Positions 46,741 to 58,820 of a DNA stretch of 64,000 bases are shown one piece after another. The notes under the pieces are model-generated. The model was given only the letters and a program-made list of their open reading frames with translations, was not told the origin of the DNA and made no database searches. Each line of letters begins with the position of its first letter. Position 1 is the first letter of the stretch. Position numbers and translations under genes: made by a program. This stretch comes from Zonotrichia leucophrys gambelii (Eukaryota; Chordata; Aves; Passeriformes; Passerellidae), in the NCBI RefSeq assembly GCF_028769735.1, contig NC_088173.1:62032421-62096420 (forward strand), in the 5' to 3' direction.

Positions 46741-49700
46741 GCTGATTTTCAGACTTGCACTCTTTATTGTACTATAAGCTGAACAGACATATGCCTTGGT
46801 GCAAGGGCTCTCAAATTTCATTTGTTTTCAAATGAACTAATATTTTTATACTATATGACATAGACAGCCTTTCACTTTCTAGTGTGTAGTCTCTCTCAGA
46901 TATATCTAATTAACCACATTAAAAAAAATTATCAGCTCTCAGTGACAAGACTTTCATGTCAGTATGAAGAAAGCCAGCCCTTTCAGCATCAATAAAATTC
47001 AATTTTCTCAGGAAAAGAGGCCACAAATAGCTTTCTGTCTGAAGGAGAAAAAATTATTTATGTCACATAACTTGATTTTTCTCAAAATTTACAATCTGAT
47101 TCAAATCAGCAGAAGAAAATATTAGATATAATTGTGAAAGTCTGAAAAGAATCAAATTTTGACTAAGACAAAATTTCAGCTTAGCTTCTTAGACCTTGTG
47201 CTTGGTATGGCTTGATCAGACACATCCAACAATCACCTCAGGCAGAATAGTCTGTGAGTTCTGTTGCACGTTGAAGAGCATCATTTTGTAATAATAAACA
47301 TTACAAATACATAGGTTATAAATCTCTTTTCCAACCAAACAGGCTGCATTCAAAGATGCTGAGAAAACCAATTTATGTTTTTGCAAACATGATTACTCTG
47401 AAAGGTAATAGAAGAGGAAGTTGAGTGGTGCTTTCAGAATGAAGTTTCTTACTCAGATGATCCAAGTTCCTGTTTGTTGGGACACTCTTGGGACAAGCCC
47501 TTTGCAGTGAAGATACAGGCTGTGTTGATCAAATACTAGAACTATCAGTCCCTGATAGTCAGTGACATCCTCCCACAATTTGCTGTGAAAGAATTCAGTT
47601 TTTTTACAAGTGAAGGCCCATCAAATGAGACTCCAAAATTTGTCTTACAGCAGAGTTTACAGAATGGTCATGAGACTTTTCATTTTCTTAAGTTAAAAAA
47701 AAGAATATTTTTATGTGTAATTCATAACTTTCATTATTCTATAAACACTCTCATTGTTGCAATCCATTGCACGTTTTAAATTTGTACCTTTCATCACATC
47801 TGATTTTATTCTAGACTGCAAACCATGAAACAAATGTTATGTTTACCATTGCCAAAATTTATATTTAGCAAAGATATGTACAGTGTATGATGTTAACTGT
47901 GGTCTCTGTGGTCTCCCATTAACAGCCATTTTCAATATCTATTACTCAGGAAAGAACTAAATTAAGCTTTTGGCTTCACCTAAATACTCAATTTAATTGA
48001 GAGAGCTCAATTAAACTATACTTGTGTCAAGTACATTAATTAAGATGACATCCTTAAGCTCACAAATAGCTATATTGCTGCTCATAGCTGAGTGATATGG
48101 AACATCTGGAGATTTTTTGGGTGCTTTTGCTACTTTCAGAACTCTCTATGATTACATGAGGCAAAGGAGGATCTAGATTTGCAAAAGTAGTCAAGGAATA
48201 GCATAATTGGATGACTTCTTGATACACTCCAGTTATACAAATTACTTTAAAAGAACACCTCAGTGGCGTTCTTTTGAGTGCCACAGAGTACAGTAAAGTA
48301 GAAGAAAGAAACAGAGTAAAGTACAAGAAGGAAACACAAAAGTAGAAAAAGAGTTTCTCAGACAGCAATTTTACCGTGTTCTACTGTGGGACTTGCTACA
48401 CATTAGGGCAACCAAAAAAAATTCCATCATCAAAACATTAGAGAACTCCCAAATCTACAGAGGACATTTCCTGAGTTAATCTTCTGGATGACCTTGTGGG
48501 GAATGTGATTAGATTCCAAAAAATTCTAATGCAGATTGACAGAAGGATTGCATTTACAGAAGGCATTACAAAGAATAGATAAGTCTAAAGAAATTGTCCC
48601 TAAGGATGTTGGACAAACCAAAGAATATTACCTTTAAACTGCATAAATTACTATTTATGAGATGCCAATAGAAACTGAAGCATTTACCTTGATGACATCC
48701 ACTAAAAAACAGAAGACAAAACATCTGCCTTTGCACAGCCTCTTTCTGTCATTATTAACCTGACCTGACTGGAAGTTCTTAGGAAATTTTCAATGTTGTT
48801 TAACTGCATAACTGTACTATAATCACAGGAAGATTGATTTAAGATAAGTAAGCTTAAATTCAATAAACTCTTAATGATAATGTACTTATTCAGAGTCTCT
48901 GTACCATCCATGATATCTATGCAAGGACTGAAATGATGATTCACTTAATTTACTTTAATCTCCTTAGTTATTAATTTATATGTTCTCACACTTACATTTT
49001 TCCCTAATATGAACTCTATTTTGTACTCATTAGAATTTTCTGAGTTCAGATACTTTCACAAGCTTGATAACATTGCTAGAGGACAACCACTGCTGGTATA
49101 AGGCCAAGTAACTAAAACTTTTGTGTAAGCAAAACAGAATATACTTAAAAAAGGGTTTTCATACAATATCGTTTTATTTCTTTTTTTACAACTTTCTGAA
49201 TAGGAAGTATTTGAGTATAATACATTTAAGTTTAAATTCAGCTCTTCCAAATTCTGTAGAAGCAATTAGAGAGACATCAACAAATGTTTTAAATAAATCT
49301 GTAATATTATTCTAGAGGTGATTTTTCTTTGTAAAAACTGACAGTACTGAGAAACACCTGAGTCATCTAACAAAAGAATCATAATTATACGGCTTCCTTA
49401 GAGGAAAAAGGAACCCAAATACTACTGTTTTTCAGTTATTAGACAAGAATTTAAAATACTACACATGAAGTAAGTTACAGTCTTCTCATAAAGAGAAGAA
49501 AACAAACAAGGAAATGATTCCTCAATTTATATGCAATTACACAACTAAAATCACTATCCTAATTCATACATACAGGAGGATCAAATTAAGACTGCAGAGG
49601 TATTAGGCCTGCCCTTTTCACATACTGAGTGAAGATGCCTAGTTATCATTCTGAACAGTATTGCTTTGATAGTCTCAAAATCAGCAGTATCTTTAATATC

Positions 49701-50730
49701 ATGACACTCCCCAATTGATTGGTTATTCCTGTAGTTATTTTTTTCTCCCAAATTTCACAGTAACTTAAGAGCTAATAAAAGTGTGGCTATTATGTCATGG
49801 TGGCCCCAGGATTTTGTGATTAACAATGGTGTTTATAAATGTGCCATGATATATCATTTTAAAATTATGAAATACACTTAAAAATACTTTCATACAACAA
49901 TCATGGTTTGTGTAAAGTTTGATGTATGTGACAGAAAATTATGTATATCCTTCAAGTGAAAAAAATCAGCTTTTAATGTAATACAATATCATAATATAAA
50001 AATCAAATGGGAGCAAAGGATGTTTCAGAGCACCATGTCCATTCAGATGAAGCTAAGATGTGATTTAAGTCTCTGCTAAAGCCAATAATGTTTGTTGGGA
50101 CTGAACATATATATCGACATGAACACATATAACAAATTCCAAAAATATGCTGTTCTTTTTTTTAACAACATCAAAAGGTTGAGAGAATATTATTAAATTG
50201 ATAGAATATCAATCAGTGTTTTATGAACACCAATCATTTATAGGAAAACTATAAAAATACAATGAAAACTATATCTAATTGTTGCAGAAATATGTTGTAG
50301 AGATTATTTTTAGGATCTTTACAGACCTACGATTCAGAAGCTTCTTGGATATGAGGAGTTGTTCCTAGATTCCATCACAGTAAAAGCAGCTGACACTGAG
50401 AAATCTTGGCAAAATCTGAATATATTAACTTACTGAAGATATCTAAATATACCTAAGATCTTGCCAACATTTGTTTGAATAGACAGCAATGCTTGTTTAC
50501 TTTTCTACTTTTGCTAAATGTGTAAGTGTTCCAAGTCCACAACACTCTCTATTGATCTCCCTTTTCAAATATGTAGTTTAAGTGATTAGGGCCAGTCAAA
50601 CATTTCCAGCCAACAGAATTTCCTACTCAATCAGAAAAATGTTCATTTGCTTGGGAAAAAAAAAAGGTGGGGACAGAAAGCATTTTAGATATTGCTACTT
50701 TTTCATGTAAATGGTTCTATGCTGCTGTAG

Positions 50731-50801
50731 GTTGCACTTTCAAGTGAAAACAGAAGATTTCTATACAGAACAACAGTCAGATTCAAAACGTACACAAACA
50801 G
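50731..50801 (+). other. Exon-like segment with splice-site words (candidate)
   Basis: It is preceded by TATGCTGCTGTAG (moderate acceptor) and followed by ACAG|GTAAGA (good donor). The 71-bp segment is open in two frames; one reads LHFQVKTEDFYTEQQSDSK. No protein family is recognised. The polypyrimidine tract is only moderate, so chance is a real possibility. Confidence 0.15.
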
Positions 50802-51394
50802 GTAAGAAGCCCATCATTAGATCTCCTCATTTAGGAAGCTGAGGATTTAAATGGTCTTTGGAACTCATGAATACTTTAATCAACAGGCTCACAAAGCATT
50901 TCATAAAATGTGTCTCTCAAGCTCTCTTTTAGAGAAAATATTATCTATCTGAAAAACAAATACTATTACAGTGGTCAAAGAACTCTTTTTTAAAAGACTT
51001 TTAAGACTAAAGTCTCTAGAGCCTTCAATTATGCATATAAAATTACATCTGCACTAGGAAAACAAGAGAGTGAAAAAAGAATAACCAGTAGCTGCTGGAC
51101 AAACCAAAAGAACAGCAATAACAGGAGGCCCACAGTTTAAAACCCCTCCTTTAAAAGTACCAGATACTTAGTGTGGATCTTGATTTTGTTTTTCACACAG
51201 CAGAACAATCTCACTGGTACAAGCAGGAAATACTAAAGACAGCTTAGCCCTCGGCTGGTGCATCAAACTCTTACTTTTTCAGGCAAGGTCAGGTTCACCA
51301 GTTTTTACACACTGAGATTTTTGTATTCTTCTGTCCAACACTGAATGTTTTATCAAAGTTTAGGCTTGGTTGGTTAGGTTATTTTACCACTACC

Positions 51395-51910
51395 ACCCCC
51401 CTTCCTCGCTGTTTAGTGTAGCAGTAGAGGAAAGCACAAGGAGCAGGGCCATCCCTCAGGGAAGAGCAATCGAGAGTGTTCAGGGCACTCAGAGGGTGCT
51501 GCCCTTGCCAACCAAAGTGGATCTGTCAGTGAGCTGAAAACAGATCCCAGCATCGCCCCCAGACAAAACAAGGAGATGAACCAGGAATGGAATTTATCCA
51601 GGGATCCAGTGAGGAGCAGCAGAAGATAGGAGGACCAATGACAAGACTGGAAGCAAGATAAAACTTATGATACCATGTGAGAGGTTCTTTCGGTGTAGGT
51701 CCAAGGTCCATCCACACCACACGAACACGACAAGTATGTTTCAGCCATAGCCCAGGACAGGGGACTGGATAATCAGGCCTCAGCTCACATGAAGCATCTG
51801 AAACCCAACACAGATGGTGTGTTGGGATTGGAAGCCCCAGGTGAGGCTGGTCAGGATTATTAGACCTATGAGCATATTAAGAGCCCTGACAATCACAGCC
51901 TTTCAGCTTC
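51395..51910. repeat. Unclassified dispersed repeat, longer copy
   Basis: This GC-richer block stands out from the AT-rich flanks. Its right part ('CCCCAGGTGAGGCTGGTCAG', then 'TTAGACC', then 'GAGCCCTGACAAT') aligns with the shorter block at 55146-55262, which shows that it is repeated DNA. I see no LTR ends or coding remnant. It could be an LTR piece or a 5' segment of a CR1 subfamily; I cannot decide. Confidence 0.5.
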
Positions 51911-53460
51911 TTCATGATACCAAAACTTAGGAATACAACCAAACAAGTTTCTAGTCAAGTTTGACTCAGAAAAAAATCAGCCTGACTGTGCTCAGGTTTC
52001 ATATCTCAGGCATCAATATAACACTGTGTAGATACAAACACGACTTTTTTTATATCATCTGTGAAACTCCAAATGTATGGTTTACTCCACAAAATTCTGG
52101 TTTTGATAATACTGAGAACTCTTCAAGTCCAAGGAATGTCGAACAACAAAAGACTCAGCTTAGGTCCAAAGTTTGTTGGTGTCCACAAGATAAAATTATG
52201 TCCCACTTCTGCTGGAATTCTCATGGGTAAAATTAACCAATTAGCCTCAATTGAAAGCTTTCCCATATGAAAGGGAGAAGAATTATAGGTAACACAAATA
52301 TCTATGAGCTTTTTTAAAAAAGTGTTGTAGCTATCTATTTGGACAGTAGGCAAAAAGTAGCAAAATGATTTTCAGTGTTTGCTTGAGCAGCAAATTCTTA
52401 GATGGCCGTAATGTGAGGTCTCCTCCCATGAAAGATGTACTGGATGAAAGGCTACTTAGAAATGCCATACAAAGAGGTTGACTCCTTCTCACACCCAGCT
52501 GACTGACACATTTTTTGTTAATACAAAGAAAAGGGTTTATACAGCAGAGAGTTAATTCCCTTATGAATTATCTGCTGTTTTATTCTGTCATGGGATAGAT
52601 AAAGTTGCCATGAAAATACTTTGCTGAAGGCAATACAGAGAAAAAAGAATAAAAATCTGCTCTTGATTTGACAATACAGGGCCTGTCCATTCCTCTATCA
52701 CATACTTCCAAGTCTCATTGTCACCTCTATCAATTAATATTTAGAACATTGGACTAAATATTAGTGTAAGAAATATGTCAAAAGCTACCAAGTCTCTACA
52801 ACTAATAGTGTCAAACCTAAAAGACAGAGATGCTTCATACACAAAAAATATTGAGAGGTGTCATCTTTCTTTTTCCAAACAGACTACATTATTTTTTACC
52901 TTCTGAACAAAAAATATTTTTGTAAAAGATAGAGGTATACATAAAATGAAGTTAAGAAAAATAATATCATTTATAATGGAAATAAACATGTATAAGAAGC
53001 AACATTTTCCCATCAAGATTTTATTCCCTTTATATTAAAATATATAGCTTTCTGACATGACAGAATAAAATGATTGCCAGATGAAAAAAATGTTAGTTAT
53101 GTCCAACTATAACTTCAATTAATCACCTTAAGCATATTTTTGCTATGGAATTCATAAGTCCTGTTACATTATCTATATGTCAAATGTATTTATATTTTGT
53201 AGCAGTTTTAAAATTATAAGACTATAACACAAAAGAACCATATAAATATTTTATCAAATTTTTTAGTATTAGAATAACTTCATTAATAATTTTTAAAAAT
53301 AGACAAATATCAAAAACATCTTCTCAAAAGTCACCAAAACAAATCTATTACAAGTTTTAGTGGTTTATGTTTCATTCATTTAAATTAAATTTCTATATTT
53401 CATCCAAATATTAAAACTGTGCTTTCATCATTATAAAGGTAATGGTAATGGTCTATATAT

Positions 53461-53520
53461 TTCTATATAGATATATATAGAAAAAAAGGTAACTTTTTTT
53501 CTATATATGTCTATATAGAA
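53461..53520. repeat. Near-perfect hairpin, 28-bp arms, 4-nt loop
   Basis: The left arm 53461-53488 and right arm 53493-53520 are reverse complements at 27 of 28 positions; the remaining pair is a possible G:T wobble. The loop is GTAA. The arms are AT-rich (TATATAG words plus an A7/T7 block). Confidence 0.92.
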
Positions 53521-53561
53521 AGTTTTTACAGTTTTTATATTATGTCTATATAGAAAGTTTT
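53506..53561. repeat. 21-bp direct repeat, 35-bp period
   Basis: TATGTCTATATAGAAAGTTT plus one T occurs at 53506-53526 and 53541-53561. The first copy overlaps the right arm of the hairpin. Confidence 0.85.
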
Positions 53562-55145
53562 CAGCGAGACAATTTTCTCATTAAATTTTTTAACCACAAA
53601 AATTTCCCAAAAATTTAAGGTGGTCAGAAATTTTTCCCTATGTTTCCTAAACCAGAAACTGAAATGAATTTTTTAAAAATATATGTAATATTATCTTTGC
53701 ATCTTCACCTTCCAAAAAAACCCTCACATTTTGAGTAAGACCATACAACAACTAGTTCAGCATTTGGTACTAGTGAGGAGAACAAGCATCTGAAAGGAGA
53801 CCAAGGATTTCCAATAGCAAATCTTTAACTAAAATAGTAGGTTTCAATGTCATTAGACACAAAACCACTTTAAAAGGCTCTATTGTATTGCTGCAATGTT
53901 TCATCCATACATGTACAAGTAGGGTTGGAACATTTATCAGCTGTGCATGGGACCATGCTCTAAAGGGGTAAAAATTTCATCCCTGAGCTATCAATAGAAA
54001 TGTTCAAGAATAAACCAAAGAGGTTAAACAATTATAAAAGGAAAACCTGTGATTCCTTTATGGTCATTGGAAAGGTGATCATCATTTAGAAGGCCAAGGT
54101 TTGACTTTTTTTTCATGACAAACAGAGGAAGACAGTAATTCTGGAAGAGCAGTGAGGTATGTACCTAAGGGGCAGTTTGCTCTGTCAGTACATCAAAAGC
54201 ACCACTGTCCTTTTTAAAAACTATAGGTAAGAAAAGGAGATTAATTCAGCAATTTGTTTAGAAGATCAAAGAGCTCATTTCTATTTGGTTTGATTTTTAT
54301 TTGTCTTGAATTATGTACATCAAAAGCATATACCTCAGGCTTATAAGAAAAAGAGAATAAGAAAGTCAAAGCACTAAAATTAACATCAGGGGAACAGATG
54401 AGGAAACAACTTTAAGACCAATAAGTAGCTGTGACTTTTTCTGTTATAAAGATAAACATTTTGACCTTTTAAAAATATGACTTTTGGAACTGCAAAGGCA
54501 ACATAATCAGGTCTTTTACAAAGGACACTGATTCAATGCAATAAATTGACGAGTTCTCAGAGAGCTGGAAAAATGTAAAATTAATATAATGTTAAAGCAC
54601 AATTTACTTCTTTTTAATAAACTTGGCCATTTTAAATTCAAGTATTAGAACACTGACAGGTCTCTGTACATTCCAATGCAAATTTCAAAACTTATTTGAA
54701 TTATCAATTCTGTGGAATCTTTTCAAGTCTTGCAACCTGCAACTTTTGCACAATGGCATTGCAAATGTAAATGCAATACTAATATAAACTTATTGTCAAA
54801 TACATATGTCTTATCATAGTGTACATGTATTTAATGCATATGAATCAAAACATCACATTTTTAAGCAATTCTGTCCCAAGAAGTCCTTACAAATTTACTG
54901 AAAATATGCTAGCAGAAAGCTAGCAGAAAGTACAATTCTGCTCTGAAAAAAATCACAGAAAACTTTAACTTGTCATAGAAAAATAGCATGCAATGTGTCA
55001 CCTCTCTAAAAGAGAGAGCTGTCTGTGAAGCTGAGGCTGAATAACAGCTGAGAGTAGTTTATTTTCCCTGGGGCAAATGACTTATGATCTAGAAGAATCC
55101 TTTTTCACCCAGTTACAGGTTACTCTCTTGAGTATACTCTTTAAC

Positions 55146-55262
55146 ATGGAGGTGTGAGCTGGCAGTTTCCACACAGGGGCACAGAGCCCCCAGGTGAGGC
55201 CCAGCAAGGACAATAAGGCCTGATGTTGTCACTGGGGCCCTGACAATATTGATCTCTACTTT
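55146..55262. repeat. Unclassified dispersed repeat, shorter copy
   Basis: It shares 'CCCCAGGTGAGGC', '(A/G)GGA...TAAGGCCT' and 'GGGGCCCTGACAAT' in the same order with the block at 51817-51895. It is the same orientation and the same unknown family. Confidence 0.5.
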
Positions 55263-55448
55263 TACATCCACATTATCTATTCACACAACTTCTAGTCTCT
55301 CTCTTTTCATGTTTCAAAATTCTCCTTATTTTCCTTTACTATTCTCTTCTTCACTCTTCCTCATGACACCTTAGCGTGTATAGGTTCATGGCAGCAATTT
55401 ACTAAAAAAATATTCAATCAAAGGAAATAACTTCTTAAATAGGATAAA

Positions 55449-55507
55449 GGGAAAGGATCACTTCCCTCAACCTGTTGTCAACACTCCCCATAACACAGGC
55501 CAGGATG
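55449..55507 (-). mobile_element. Short CR1 fragment, minus strand
   Basis: 'AAAGGATCACTTCCCTCAAC', then 'CTGTTGTCAACACTCC', then 'GGCCAGGATGA' follow the CR1 segment also present at 45598-45660 ('GGCAGGATCACCTCCCTCAG', then 'CTGCTGGCAATGCTCTCC'). Only about 60 bp survive. Confidence 0.75.
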
Positions 55508-58483
55508 ATTTATTTGATTATAAAATAAAACAGTATCACCAAAAATCTTAATTTCTGACTCAGTGTTGTTATTTATCTCTACAATATTTTTAGTATTAAT
55601 GCCTAAAGATCAACCTTAGTAGTGCAACAACTGCCATTGTGTTGTAATTCGATCCAATCAAACAGTCAACACAGCTTCTCTGCAGCGGTTGTTCTGGCAT
55701 TCAATTTACAGTTTCTTTTCCTTAATTTAATGCCAAAATTCTAACTACATCATCTTATCCTGCACTAAATTATTTCTCTTTTACTTAATACTTCAAATCA
55801 TTGGCTATTTGTAGCATGCTAATTCTCCCTGCCCCTTTTCATTGCTGAGTCAAATATACATACTTTCTTCTCTTATCTTTCCTCAGAAATCAATCCCTCC
55901 ATCTCCTTGATCTAGGGTTTGGGTTTGATTTTTTTTTTTTGGTGTGTTGGGGGAGGGTTGTTGCTTTATGAACACAACTTCACAGTTCTCACAACTTCAT
56001 TCGGTTTGTCAATATCTCTTTTGGATGCGACCTCTAATATCAAATGCAATATTCAAGATATATTCATTCCAAAACGCCAGAAAGAAAGAGTTGTTTCCTT
56101 GGTTGTTGAAACAGTACCAAACTCCTTACTACTTTCTGACCTCTTTGTGCTCTGCTCTGCCACCTGCAGAGCCAAAAGAAACATTTAAGTCCCTCATAAC
56201 AGATGTGTATTTCTATCTATTCTCTACTTGTCTTTCCAGGCTGATACAATGGCAAACTTACTTGGAATGTTAATGAACAAATCGTTCAGAACTAAACAAC
56301 ACCTATAATAAGGGCAAAGCACAACAGAAAGAAGTCATGTAAACACATTACCTCTCTTATGTTATCTTTACATTGAAAATTTTATCAGATTTTGTAAGTT
56401 CTGCAGGTCTCTTCAAAATCTTACAAGTTATTTGCAGTTGTTAATAACATAAGATTGCTAAGGACCCAAAAGGTCAAGCTTATTTCCCCTGCTACCATAA
56501 ATTCTATTGTAAGTTAATTTGTTTATGAGTTTATCAGTCTATATTAAAAGTTTTCAACTTTTCTGCTCTACATTGTAAATTACTCATAATCATACACTGC
56601 ATGCAGGGATAAAAACTGCTACCTTGCTTTTGCATATATGGAAATAAAATGGATAGATTCTAAGATTTTTCTGGTGGACACAACTAGAATGGAGGTTGTC
56701 AGCTCTGAGGTATACAACGAGTATTGCTTAAGTTGTTGGTACTAGAGTTGTTATGCAAAAAATATTAGAAAGTGTACCAAAACTAAGTAGCTAAGCTGCT
56801 CTTTATTTTCCAATACTGGTTTACTCAATAAAAAAGACATATGCACAAATATTAATAGAATATTAATGCATTAATATTAAGAGATGTATTAATAAGGAAA
56901 TGAAAATTATCTCTAAATTAAAACAACCTCTATTTTTTCTGTTAAAACTCCTCTCATTAAAACTGCACAATGTCAGTAAGAAGTATACTCATAGCTGTCT
57001 ACTCAATCAGATTAGAAGACTTTCTATACATATGTAGTCAGAAAATGACAATATATAACATGATCTGGCTATTCTTAGCCTCAATTTCTTCTGTGTAGTT
57101 GAAGTTACTGTCATTAAGAAGAAAGTCTATAGAGGCATTTTAATTAATCTATATACTTCACAGTACCACATGCTGGCAGGACAAAGAACTTAAGATTTTT
57201 TCATAGTTAATACATTTGCTTAATTCCTGTGATTAGAAAAGAAAGAAGAAAATGTTTTTGCAGACCTCTGAATGCCTAAAAATATTTTTTTGTTTTCATT
57301 CTCATTAGAACCTTTGAAGTATAAACCATCAAAATATTATTTTTATTTTTAGAAATCTGTGATATTTTTCACATCTCTTTCAGTCAGCTGTAACCCATCA
57401 GAAAGCACTTTTCTTATGTCAAAAGTGAACTTGTCCTTTCTTGTTCTACGGGAGCTTCTGTTTTCTTCATTTATCAGCTATGATGATAAAAAATAATCCC
57501 TACATATCCCTAGGATTGTGATTGCCTTCTGTTTGCTTTCCTTTATTTGTCCTACACATGTAAGATGTTTTCAACTCTTACATAGCCTATGACATGCTAA
57601 GCCCACTCTAGTTCATGTAACCACTAAGATAATTTTTTCATCATTTTTATATCACTCCCTCATCTTTTCTCTATTTCTGCAAGCACATTCAACTGCATCA
57701 AGATGAGTTTCTTAGGATATCCCTTTCTTTTCTTGTACAATTTCATTTCTTTTTGCTTATGTTCTCTGTGCTGTATCCCATCATTCACTTGTAATAATAT
57801 TTGTCTCTACCAGTGATAAGAAAATATTGGTTATTTTTGTTGTTATTCATTTCTTTCAGAAACCTGATTTTTTTGGCTTGTCACAAATTACTCACCATAG
57901 CTGTCATAATCAACAGAATAAAATGAACAGTGAAGTTAAGCACATGTTATATGCTTCTTGTGGTACCTTTGGTCCTGTGAAAAATCATTTATTAATGAAA
58001 GCAATTTATTTTCCATAGTACATTTTAACAAATCTAAACAAAATCCTAGAGCAGCTTGTGAAGAACTTATCAATATACAATTTCCTAATCTTTCTTTATG
58101 ATAATTTTTGATATTTCTAAGCGGAATGGAAAAAGAAACTGCATTGAAATACTAAATGGTCTGTTTTTAGCATCAGTACTGCTGCAGCCTTTCAGTATTA
58201 AATTTATTCCACTAGTGGCTAAGTGTGCTGGTTTTGTCTAGGATAGCATTTATTTTCTTCACAGCATTCCCTCTGGCTGTGTTTTGGATTTGCTCTGTAA
58301 CCAGGGTTGGTAACACAGGGATGCTTTCATCACTGCTGAGCTGCACTGAGACTTTCTGCTCCTATCCCACCCCACCAGCAAGGAGGCTGGGGGTGCAGAG
58401 CAGTTTGGAAAGGGACTCAGGCAGGACAGCTGACCTCAGATAACCAGAGGGATATTCCACAGCACATGGCATCATGCTCAGCA

Positions 58484-58489
58484 TATAAA
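58484..58489 (+). promoter_or_regulatory. TATA box of the ERVL LTR
   Basis: TATAAA in 'GCATATAAAGCTGG', the conserved promoter position of this LTR type. Whether it still drives transcription cannot be told from sequence. Confidence 0.55.
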
Positions 58490-58616
58490 GCTGGGGGAAA
58501 AAGAAGGAAGGGGAGAAATTCAAAGTAACAGCGCTTGTCTTCCAAGTAACCAGGATACGTGATGGAGCCCTGCTTCCCTGAAGGTGGCTGAACACCTGCC
58601 TGCTCAGGGGAAGGTG

Positions 58617-58664
58617 TGAATGAATTTGTTATTTGTTATTTGAATGAATTGGTTATTTGTTATT
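58617..58664. repeat. 24-bp tandem duplication within the LTR
   Basis: Two copies (58617-58640, 58641-58664) differ by one base (TTTG/TTGG). They are not part of the LTR family layout as I recall it, so this is probably a copy-specific expansion. Confidence 0.85.
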
Positions 58665-58820
58665 TTGCAGCTGCTGCTTTACCCACTAAAAAGTCTTTAA
58701 CTCAACCCAAAAGTTTTCTTACTTTTACCCTTGCAATTCCCTTTCTTATCCCACCAGGAGAAAATGAGCAAAGAACTGTGAGATGTTTAGTTGTTGGCTG
58801 GGGATCCCCATGAGACTAAG

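Larger units (their letters stand above)
46451..51394. other. Unique AT-rich stretch, no gene recognised
   Basis: About 4.9 kb. It holds a 47-bp tandem duplication (46647-46740) and one exon-like segment (50731-50801), both listed. The rest shows only chance ORFs of up to 102 codons without domains. Confidence 0.5.
51911..58218. other. AT-rich stretch with small repeat fragments, no gene
   Basis: It contains the hairpin at 53461-53520, the repeat fragments at 55146-55262 and 55449-55507, and an 11-bp tandem (GCTAGCAGAAA, near 54909). ORFs of up to 109 codons (for example 55944-56273) lack domains. Nothing else was recognised. Confidence 0.5.
58224..58815 (+). mobile_element. ERVL-type solo LTR, plus strand, 592 bp
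   Basis: It begins TGTGCTGGTTTTGTCTAGGA and ends 'GGCTGGGGATCCCCATGAGA'. CTAAG stands on both sides (58219-58223, 58816-58820), a 5-bp target duplication typical of class III (ERVL) elements. Internal landmarks in order are 'GTGTTTTGGATTTGCTCTG', 'CCCACCCCACCAGCAAGGAG', the TATA region 'CAGCATATAAAGCTGG', 'GTGATGGAGCCCTGCTTCCC' and 'GGCTGAACACCTGCCTGCTC'. The usual poly(A) region ATTAAA is changed to ACTAAA. The last base pair of the LTR (CA) is mutated to GA. No internal retroviral region adjoins it, so it is a solo LTR. It is the same family as the minus-strand copy at 6767-7307. Confidence 0.93.

Noticed and set aside
53440..53570. Hairpin as a microRNA precursor
   Set aside because: The 4-nt loop and almost complete AT pairing do not look like a typical pre-miRNA; a replication-derived quasi-palindrome is simpler.
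6767..58815. The ERVL-type LTRs at 6767-7307 and 58224-58815 as the two ends of one provirus
   Set aside because: They are in opposite orientations, 51 kb apart, with no gag-pol between them, and the second has its own target duplication.
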